Positions 58,105 to 64,000 of a stretch of 64,000 nt of DNA are shown one piece after another (the stretch's first letter is position 1; each line of letters opens with the position of its first letter). The translations under genes were made by a program, and so were the position numbers. Source of the DNA: Solirubrobacterales bacterium 67-14 (GTDB lineage Bacteria; Actinomycetota; Thermoleophilia; Solirubrobacterales; 70-9). The stretch is taken from contig MKST01000007.1 in NCBI GenBank assembly GCA_001897355.1, positions 449,707-513,706 on the forward strand, in the 5' to 3' direction. The notes beneath the pieces are model-generated. The model made no database searches. It was not told the DNA's origin and saw only the letters and a list, made by a program, of their open reading frames with translations.

Positions 58105-59733
58105 TCAGGAAGCTTCGGCCGGCGCCTCGGTCGAGACATCGCCCGGGTCCGGCACCGTATCGCCTGCCACCTCGGTCGGCGCCTCGTCGCCGTCGATGAC
58201 GATCTCCTTCATCTTGCCGCCGACCATGCCGAAGTGGGCGACCACGTAGCAGGCCACCATGACTCCGGCCATCACGTAGAAGACGGTCTGGGTCGAGTGG
58301 GCGAAGGCGTCCTGGAGGGCGTGGTAGACCTGCTCCACCGACCCGCTCGAGGCGTGCCCGGAAAGCGCGTCGGAGTTGCCGCCGCCGGCCGAGGTCATCG
58401 CGTGGGCGATCTCGTCAGCCTTGGCCTTGGGCAGGCCGAGCTGGCCGAGTTTGTCCTCGACGTTGGCCCGGTTCTGAGTGGTGAGGATGGTGCCGAGCAC
58501 GGCCAGGCCGAAGGCGGCGGCGTAGTTGCGGACGGTCTGGGTGATGCCGGTGGCCTCGCCGTAGCTGGTGTTGGGCGCCCGGTTGATCGCGTCGGTGCTG
58601 ACCGGGCCGAGCATCAGCCCGACCCCGGCACCGGCCATCACCATGTAGATCCACTGGCCACCGAGGCCGGCATCGATGTCGGTCATCTGGCCCGCCCAGA
58701 GGAAGAAACCGACCGCGCCGAGGATGGCGCCGACGATGGCGGCCGGTTTGGCTCCCTTGCTGTCGAGGATGCGGCCACCCCACTGTGAGCCGACCACGAA
58801 GCCACCGAAGAAGACGAGCAGGAAGAGGCCGGCGTCCGAGGCGTCCCAGCCGAGTGCGATCTGGGAGTACATGCTGGCGAAGAAGAAGAGCGGGACGAAG
58901 GCGATCGAAAGGAAGAAGAGCGCCAGGTTGTCAGCCGTGAAGGCCCGTTCGCGGAAGATCGAGACTCGCATCAGCGGGAACTCCTGGCGGTTCTCGAAGA
59001 CGAAGAAAGCGACCAGGATGACGATGCCGGCCACGATGCAGATCCAGGTCAGGGGGTTGTCCCAGCCCCAGATCGCCGACTGCTGGAAGCCGAGCACCGA
59101 AAGGCCCATGCCGAGCGCGATGATGACCGCGCCGCGGATGTCGAGCGGCTGCGGGTTCTTCTTGTTCCGGGGCTTCGAGAGCCAGATCAGGACCAGCGAG
59201 ATGATCGCGATCGGGATGTTGATCCAGAAGATGGAGCGCCAGGTCCACTCGGTCAGGTAGCCACCCGCGATCGGCCCGACCGAGGTGAGGGCGCCGGTGA
59301 TGCCGAAGAAGACCGCCAGCGCCCGGCCGCGCTTGTCGATCGGGAAGGCGGAGATCGTGATGGCCAGAGCGGCGGGGAACATGATCGCGGCGCCGGCGCC
59401 CTGGATCAGGCGGAAAGCGATGATCCAGGCCTCGGCGATGTCGGTCTCCGGCGTTGCCCCGCAGAGGGCCGAGCAGACGGTGAAGATCAGGATCCCGACC
59501 ACCAGCATGGTCCGGTGGCCGACCACGTCGGCCAGCTTGCCGCCGAGCGCGAAGATCGCCGCCATCGCCAACAGGTAACCGCTGACGATCCACTGCACCC
59601 CGGTTTCGGAAAGCCCCAGATGCTGCTGGATGTTGGGAACCGAAATCGAGACGATCGTCTGGTCGATGAAGGTCATCGACACGGCGAAGATCATTGCTAC
59701 CAGGACGAGGGCACCGCTCTTCTTTTCAGCCAT
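58105..59733 (-). CDS. MFS drug exporter, DHA2 (EmrB/QacA) family
   Basis: 542 residues with about 14 membrane segments. Family traits are the N-terminal FIDQTIVSISVPNIQQHLG, GVQWIVSGYLLAMAAIFALGG, the loop KLADVVGHRTMLVVG, QGAGAAIMFPAALAI and the antiporter motif C region GITGALTSVGPIAGGYL. The C-terminal soluble tail is acidic. The ATG at 59733 has a TAAGTT box 8 bases upstream. Divergent from the haloalkane dehalogenase gene. Substrate unknown. Confidence 0.92.
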   Translation of the reverse strand: MAEKKSGALVLVAMIFAVSMTFIDQTIVSISVPNIQQHLGLSETGVQWIVSGYLLAMAAIFALGGKLADVVGHRTMLVVGILIFTVCSALCGATPETDIAEAWIIAFRLIQGAGAAIMFPAALAITISAFPIDKRGRALAVFFGITGALTSVGPIAGGYLTEWTWRSIFWINIPIAIISLVLIWLSKPRNKKNPQPLDIRGAVIIALGMGLSVLGFQQSAIWGWDNPLTWICIVAGIVILVAFFVFENRQEFPLMRVSIFRERAFTADNLALFFLSIAFVPLFFFASMYSQIALGWDASDAGLFLLVFFGGFVVGSQWGGRILDSKGAKPAAIVGAILGAVGFFLWAGQMTDIDAGLGGQWIYMVMAGAGVGLMLGPVSTDAINRAPNTSYGEATGITQTVRNYAAAFGLAVLGTILTTQNRANVEDKLGQLGLPKAKADEIAHAMTSAGGGNSDALSGHASSGSVEQVYHALQDAFAHSTQTVFYVMAGVMVACYVVAHFGMVGGKMKEIVIDGDEAPTEVAGDTVPDPGDVSTEAPAEAS

Positions 59734-59773
59734 GTCGGTGAAACTTATCCAAGGTGTCAACAAATCCAAAAAG

Positions 59774-59804
59774 TTGACACGCATCAGCTTATACGCGCTA
59801 GGCT
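59774..59804 (+). promoter_or_regulatory. Probable leaderless promoter of the haloalkane dehalogenase gene
   Basis: TTGACA (59774-59779), 19 bases, TAGGCT (59799-59804), then 6 bases to the ATG at 59811. The short distance from the -10 implies transcription starting at or near the first codon. Confidence 0.4.
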
Positions 59805-59810
59805 GCGCGC

Positions 59811-60704
59811 ATGGAGATCGTGCGCACGCCCGAAGAACGATTCGCGAACCTTCCCGGCTTCCCCTGGGAGCCGGTTTACCGGGAATGGGAGGGCATGCGC
59901 CTGGCCCACATCGACGAAGGCGAGGGTGAACCGGTCCTGCTCGTGCACGGCGAACCGACCTGGGGATTCCTCTGGCGCAAGGTGATGGACCCGCTGCTGG
60001 AGGCCGGCTACCGCTGCATCGTCCCCGACCTGCCCGGTTTCGGCCGCTCCGACAAACCGGTCGACGACGAGTGGTACAGCTACGACCGCCACACCGCCGC
60101 CCTGGTCGACCTGCTCGAGCAACTCGACCTGACCGGGCTAACCCTGGTCTGTCACGACTGGGGCGGTCCGATCAGCCTGCGCACCGCATCGATCGAGGTT
60201 CCGGAACGCTTCTCGCGCCTGGTCGCGATGGACACCGGCCTCTTCACCGGGTACCAGAAGATGTCCGATGACTGGAACCATTTCCGCGACTTCATCGCTT
60301 CGCATCGGGACGTGAAGGTCGAGATGCCGATCCGCGGCGGTTGCGCGACCGAGCTCCCCGACGAGGTGGTCGCCGCCTACGAGGCGCCCTTCCCGGACGC
60401 CGACCACAAGGCGGGCATCCGCACCTTCCCGCCGATGATCCCGGTCACGCCCGACGATGTCGGTGCCGCCGAAGGCCAGGCCGCGGCCCAGTACCTGCTC
60501 CAGGACGACCGGCCTTCGCTCCTGCTCTGGGGCGACAGCGACCCGGCCCTGCCGCTCGACCCGGTCGGCCGGACCGTCCAGATGCTCTTCCCGAAGGCCG
60601 AGCCGCTGACCGTGATCGAGAACGCCGGCCACTTCCTCCAGGAGGACCAAGGCGAGCAGATCGGCCGGATCATCGTCGACTGGCTGGACCGCACCCGGGC
60701 CTGA
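59811..60704 (+). CDS. dhmA: Haloalkane dehalogenase
   Basis: Hydrolyses haloalkanes to alcohol and halide in the cytosol. 297 residues, usual for the HLD-I group. The oxyanion/halide motif is HGEPTWGFLWR and PDLPGFGRSDKP follows. The nucleophile Asp lies in VCHDWGGPI, the catalytic Asp region is LWGDSDPALPL, and the catalytic His is in NAGHFLQED. The N terminus RTPEERFANLPGFPWEP is typical of DhmA/DhlA-like enzymes. The natural substrate is open; some homologues prefer epoxides or esters. Confidence 0.9.
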   Translation: MEIVRTPEERFANLPGFPWEPVYREWEGMRLAHIDEGEGEPVLLVHGEPTWGFLWRKVMDPLLEAGYRCIVPDLPGFGRSDKPVDDEWYSYDRHTAALVDLLEQLDLTGLTLVCHDWGGPISLRTASIEVPERFSRLVAMDTGLFTGYQKMSDDWNHFRDFIASHRDVKVEMPIRGGCATELPDEVVAAYEAPFPDADHKAGIRTFPPMIPVTPDDVGAAEGQAAAQYLLQDDRPSLLLWGDSDPALPLDPVGRTVQMLFPKAEPLTVIENAGHFLQEDQGEQIGRIIVDWLDRTRA

Positions 60705-60726
60705 GCCCGGCGGACCCGCCCAAGTA

Positions 60727-60757
60727 GGGATAGTTGGCAACTATTGCCAACTATCCC
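60727..60757. terminator. 14-bp A/T-rich hairpin between convergent genes
   Basis: Perfect inverted repeat gggatagttggcaa/ttgccaactatccc with loop cta, between the ends of the dehalogenase (+) and TetR-type (-) genes. Its lower GC and internal palindrome tagttggcaacta differ from nearby hairpins. It could be a two-way terminator or a protein-binding site. Confidence 0.55.
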
Positions 60758-60771
60758 GATCTCGCTGCGAT

Positions 60772-61413
60772 TCAGGCCGGTTCGGCGGCGCGGAGGAGCA
60801 TGTTGAGCAGTGGTTCGGCGCGTCGGGCGTCGGGCTGCTCGCCGGTGATCAGGTCGAGGTATATGTAGCCCGCCGCCATGCGCTCGATCACGTAGGCGAG
60901 ATCGTAGGACTGGACGCCCGCGGGCAGGACCATCGCGCCGGCCTCGACCTGCCGGTCGATCGAATCCTCGATCCAGGCGATCAGTCGCGGCTGGTACCCG
61001 GCCCCCGAACGAGTCAAGAGCGACATCGCCGACTCCCCCTCGGTCGCGAGCCAGTGCTTCATGCCGGGGTTCTCGATCACTTCGTCGGCGAAGCCGATGG
61101 TGACTTCGATGATCCGATCCGGGCCTTTCGCAGTCGAGTCCCGCTCGAGCCGCTCGAGGCTGCGAATCGTCATGTGCCAGATCATCTCGACCAGGAACTG
61201 CTCCCTCGAACCGACCCAGCGGTAGAGGGTGGCCCGGTTGATGTCGAGCTGCCGGGCCATGGCCGACATGTCGATCCGCTCGCGGGCCATGAAGGTGCGG
61301 ACGCCCAGCCGAAGCGCGCGCAGCGGACCGGAATCCTCCGGTTCGCCCGGTTCGGTCAAGGCAGCCTGAAGCTTTGTGGCTCGGGGAGTCACGGGAACGC
61401 CAGCATTTCGCAT
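60772..61413 (-). CDS. TetR-type transcriptional regulator (QsdR-like)
   Basis: 213 residues. The N-terminal helix-turn-helix (about residues 40-85) reads [37 protein letters not shown], quoted across its two helices; the turn [12 protein letters not shown] is the recognition part. The C-terminal ligand domain is helical and resembles the QsdR group. The ATG at 61413 is chosen; the ribosome site is weak. It starts 23 bases after the DsbA-like gene on the same strand, so the two may be co-transcribed. It may control the dehalogenase or the MFS genes nearby (inference). Confidence 0.83.
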   Translation of the reverse strand: MRNAGVPVTPRATKLQAALTEPGEPEDSGPLRALRLGVRTFMARERIDMSAMARQLDINRATLYRWVGSREQFLVEMIWHMTIRSLERLERDSTAKGPDRIIEVTIGFADEVIENPGMKHWLATEGESAMSLLTRSGAGYQPRLIAWIEDSIDRQVEAGAMVLPAGVQSYDLAYVIERMAAGYIYLDLITGEQPDARRAEPLLNMLLRAAEPA

Positions 61414-61436
61414 TTGGGCCGTTTCCGCCCGGTCGG

Positions 61437-62075
61437 TCAGCTTCCGGTACCGGCTGCCCGTTCGATCGCCTGCCGCATTACCTCCACCGGCTGGGCCCCG
61501 GAAAGCGCGCTCGAACGGTCGAAGACGAAGGCCGGGACGCCCGTGATGCCGAGCAATCCGGCCAGCTCCTGGTCCGATCGCACCTCGGTCGCGAACTCGT
61601 CCGAGCCCGCGACGGCCTCGGCCCGGCTCGCTTCGACCCCAGCCTCCGTCGCCAGGCGCGTGAGATCCGCAGGGTCGGAAAGGTCGGCCGACCCGGTGAA
61701 GTAGGCAGCGAAGAAAGCGTCGGCCAGGGACGCCTCGACGCCGGACTGGCCGGCCAGCTGGAGCATGCGGTGAGCGTCGAAGGTGTTGACCGCGAAGGCG
61801 TTCTCGAAGTCGAACTCGATCCCCGCGGCGTGGCCCATCGAGACCACGCGCTCGTTCATCGCCTTGGCCTCGTCCCGGGAGATCCCGAACTTGCGCGAGA
61901 GATGGTCGTAGAGGTCGCCTTCCGCCCGGCGCGGCGCCGTCGGGTCGAGCTGGAAGCTGCGCCAACGCACCTCGATGCCATCTCTGCCGTCGACCTCGCC
62001 GAGCGCCTCGGCGAACTGACGGGTGCCGATGTAACAGAAGGGGCAGGCGACGTCGGAGAAGATTTCGACTTTCAC
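61437..62075 (-). CDS. DsbA-family oxidoreductase (FrnE-like)
   Basis: 212 residues with a thioredoxin fold and a helical insertion. The active-site motif CPFC is at residues 11-14 ([12 protein letters not shown]). The cis-Pro loop is [11 protein letters not shown]. No signal peptide is present, so it is cytosolic, as are FrnE/polyketide-type DsbA-like enzymes. The GTG start at 62075 has TAGTCT 7 bases upstream (leaderless type). Divergent from the MFS gene at 62122. Confidence 0.9.
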   Translation of the reverse strand: MKVEIFSDVACPFCYIGTRQFAEALGEVDGRDGIEVRWRSFQLDPTAPRRAEGDLYDHLSRKFGISRDEAKAMNERVVSMGHAAGIEFDFENAFAVNTFDAHRMLQLAGQSGVEASLADAFFAAYFTGSADLSDPADLTRLATEAGVEASRAEAVAGSDEFATEVRSDQELAGLLGITGVPAFVFDRSSALSGAQPVEVMRQAIERAAGTGS

Positions 62076-62082
62076 CCAAAGG

Positions 62083-62115
62083 AGACTAGAGAGCCTCCGG
62101 CCCCGGCCATAAGAT
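62083..62115. promoter_or_regulatory. Divergent leaderless-type promoters
   Basis: On the minus strand TAGTCT (62083-62088) ends 7 bases before the GTG of the DsbA-like gene. On the plus strand TAAGAT (62110-62115) ends 6 bases before the ATG of the MFS gene. Neither gene has a Shine-Dalgarno. Confidence 0.45.
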
Positions 62116-62121
62116 CAGGCC

Positions 62122-63711
62122 ATGGCACCGTCCAAGAAGGGGGACGTTCCCGCGAAACAGGGTCTCGTCCTGCTGACCCTCATCCTGATCGCCGGGGTCG
62201 CGAACCTGAACCTCGCCGTCGCCAACGTCGCCCTGCCGGACATCGGCAAGGACCTCGACGCCAGCCAGACCGGGCTCAACCTGGTCGCGGTCGGCTACTC
62301 GCTCGGCCTGGCCGGGTCGGTGCTTTACCTCGGCGCACTGGGCGACCGTTACGGGCGCAAGATGATGCTGATCCTGGGCACGTGCCTGGCGATCCCCGCC
62401 TCGCTGCTGGCCGGGTTCGCCCCCAGCGTGGACGTCCTCTTTCTGGCCCGGGTGCTCGGCGGCCTGGCGGCCGGCATGGCCTACCCGACCACGCTCGCCC
62501 TGATCACCGCCCTCTGGTCGGGCGCCGCGCGGACCCGCTCGATCGCCCTCTGGTCCGGCATCGGCGGCGGGATCTCGGCCTTGGGACCGCTGGTATCCGG
62601 CGCCCTGCTCGAGCAGTTCGACTGGGGTTCCGTCTTCCTGATCACGATCCCCTTGGCACTGATCGCCCTGCTGCTGGCGATCAAGCTGATCCCTTCGCAT
62701 GTGAACGAGACCACGGACCCGGTCGACAACCTCGGCGGGATGCTCTCGATCGTCATGGTCGGCGGGGTGGTCCTCGCGATCAACTTCGTCTCGATGCCGG
62801 GCTACGGCGAGACGACCGCGGCGATGACCGCGATCGGCGTCGCCGCCGGCCTGGGCTTCTTCATCCAGCAGCGCCGCCAAGGGCGGGTCGGCAATCCGCT
62901 CTACGACCTGAAGATCGCCGCCCGGCGCACTTTCTGGGTCGCCGCGGCCGCCGGCATCATCGTCTTCGGCACCCTGATGGCGGCCATGTTCATCGGCCAG
63001 CAGTACCTGCAGAACGTGCTCGAGTACTCGACCCTCGGCGCCGGGGCGGCGATCCTGCCCGCCGCCGTCGCGATGGTCCTCGCGGCCCCGGTCTCGGCCA
63101 AGCTGGTCCAGAGCCACGGATCCCGGGTCACGCTGCTCCTCGGTTTCCTCTTCTGCCTGGTCGGCTTCGTACTGATGTTGCTGCTCTGGGACGAGAACGC
63201 CTCCTACTGGCAGGTCTTCCTCGGCTACTTCCCGGTCGGGATCGGGGTCGGCCTGGCCGGCACGCCGGCCTCGAACTCGCTGACCGGGTCGGTGCCCGTC
63301 CACCGGGCCGGTATGGCTTCCGGCACGGCCGACCTGCAACGCGACCTCGGCGGGGCGATCATGCAGTCGATCCTCGGCTCGGTCCTGACCTCGGCCTACG
63401 CCAGCTCCTTCGCCTCCCAGATCGCCGCCAATCCCGACGCCGCGAAGAACGTCAGCGACTCGACCCAGACCCAGCTCGAACGATCTTTCGGCAGCGCGGT
63501 CACGGTCGCCGAGCAACACAAGGAGTATGCGCCGCAAATCGTCCACGCGGCCCAGACCGCTTTCCTGAGTGGCGGCGACGCGGCCTACACGGTCGGCATC
63601 GTGGCGATCGCGCTCGGCGCGGTGCTGGTCTTCTTCGCCTACCCGAAACAGGACCGCGAAGCGGAACTCCTGACACAATTCCATGCCGAGGACGCCGTCG
63701 CGACCGCATAG
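62122..63711 (+). CDS. MFS drug exporter, DHA2 family
   Basis: 529 residues with about 14 membrane segments. Traits: [40 protein letters not shown], the loop [35 protein letters not shown] and [20 protein letters not shown] (motif C). A periplasmic loop near the end ([19 protein letters not shown]) is hydrophilic. Substrate unknown. It is distinct from the exporter at 58105, so the region holds two DHA2 pumps. Confidence 0.92.
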   Translation: MAPSKKGDVPAKQGLVLLTLILIAGVANLNLAVANVALPDIGKDLDASQTGLNLVAVGYSLGLAGSVLYLGALGDRYGRKMMLILGTCLAIPASLLAGFAPSVDVLFLARVLGGLAAGMAYPTTLALITALWSGAARTRSIALWSGIGGGISALGPLVSGALLEQFDWGSVFLITIPLALIALLLAIKLIPSHVNETTDPVDNLGGMLSIVMVGGVVLAINFVSMPGYGETTAAMTAIGVAAGLGFFIQQRRQGRVGNPLYDLKIAARRTFWVAAAAGIIVFGTLMAAMFIGQQYLQNVLEYSTLGAGAAILPAAVAMVLAAPVSAKLVQSHGSRVTLLLGFLFCLVGFVLMLLLWDENASYWQVFLGYFPVGIGVGLAGTPASNSLTGSVPVHRAGMASGTADLQRDLGGAIMQSILGSVLTSAYASSFASQIAANPDAAKNVSDSTQTQLERSFGSAVTVAEQHKEYAPQIVHAAQTAFLSGGDAAYTVGIVAIALGAVLVFFAYPKQDREAELLTQFHAEDAVATA

Positions 63712-63749
63712 CCTCGCGACGTAGGCAACCAACCGAGGAGCAGGAAGAG

Positions 63750-64000
63750 ATGAACCGCACTTTCGTGATCGGGGTCGGCATGACCAAGTTCGACAAGCCC
63801 GGGACCAAGGAGGGCGACTACCCGGACTGGGCGGTCGAAGCCGGCCAGAAGGCCCTGGAAGACGCGGGCATCTCCTATGACGACGTCGAGAGTGCCTACG
63901 TCGGCTACTGCTACGGCGAGTCGACCTCGGGCGAGCGGGCGGTCTACGGACTCGGGCTTTCCGGCATCCCGATCGTCAACGTGAACAACAACTGCTCGAC
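63750..64000 (+). CDS. Thiolase-family protein (lipid-transfer/SCP-x type), 5' part only
   Basis: Cut by the window edge after 83 codons. Begins [20 protein letters not shown] and continues [20 protein letters not shown], then [20 protein letters not shown] and VNVNNNCS, where the last Cys is the thiolase nucleophile. These match the SCP-x/acetyl-CoA acetyltransferase-like thiolases of actinobacteria. The ATG at 63750 is preceded by GAGGAG and GGAAGAG. Confidence 0.85.
   Translation, partial: MNRTFVIGVGMTKFDKPGTKEGDYPDWAVEAGQKALEDAGISYDDVESAYVGYCYGESTSGERAVYGLGLSGIPIVNVNNNCS

Noticed and set aside
1-64000. tRNA, rRNA, insertion sequence or prophage genes
   Set aside because: No T-loop-like GGTTCGAATCC box, rRNA-like stretch, transposase motif or phage gene was found by eye on either strand.

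Overview
The window is high-GC, gene-dense bacterial chromosome. It carries many TTG and GTG starts, frequent 4-base stop/start overlaps, and a family of secreted proteins built from Ig-like, FG-GAP and Lys-rich CARDB-like domains. That mix, together with a Gram-positive-type SOS box, suggests an actinobacterium, most likely of the Solirubrobacterales/Thermoleophilia group. This placement is inferred from gene style, not from a marker gene. I see no rRNA, tRNA, CRISPR array, insertion sequence or prophage.

Layout. 0-6.2 kb: pentose-phosphate genes, with zwf divergent from gnd-pgl, which is followed by a K+ channel and a cation/proton antiporter; ppa lies downstream of zwf. 6.2-11.3 kb: rlmN, a class III CoA-transferase, and an ABC-2 exporter operon with a beta-hydroxyacid dehydrogenase between the ATPase and permease genes. 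11.7-16.4 kb: a secreted FG-GAP beta-propeller protein and a companion secreted protein. 16.7-22.8 kb: an ArsR-type regulator and a complete peptide-type ABC importer of five genes. 22.7-33.7 kb: four tandem secreted CocE/X-Pro-dipeptidyl-peptidase-like hydrolases with hairpin-rich spacers. 33.8-38.4 kb: a second companion/FG-GAP pair in reversed order and a small secreted protein. 38.7-43.6 kb: a sigma factor, then a methyltransferase / 20-residue peptide / ThiF-type E1 enzyme cassette, two ArsR-type regulators and a possible HTH gene. 43.6-53.3 kb: an SOS-boxed small gene, then a sulfonate-utilisation region (ssuD-B-A-C order on the map, a flavin reductase/FAD fusion and an SsuE-like reductase) interrupted by a glutathionyl-hydroquinone reductase and a third companion-type secreted protein. 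53.4-64 kb: a LivK-like lipoprotein coupled to a DUF4239 protein, an arylsulfotransferase-family protein, a membrane protein, two DHA2 MFS exporters, haloalkane dehalogenase, TetR and DsbA/FrnE-like genes, and the start of a thiolase.

How it may work together (inference). The secreted hydrolase array sits beside a peptide importer, suggesting extracellular peptide or ester breakdown and uptake. The ssu genes supply sulfur from sulfonates. The strongest candidate for an undescribed system is the methyltransferase/20-aa peptide/ThiF cassette at 39.2-41.2 kb. It has a perfect Shine-Dalgarno and a TGATG coupling, and looks like a small RiPP or microcin-C-like pathway. A second unexplained signal is a paired-hairpin element found just 3' of several minus-strand genes; two copies (28.0 and 48.5 kb) share their loop and flanks and show compensatory stem changes.
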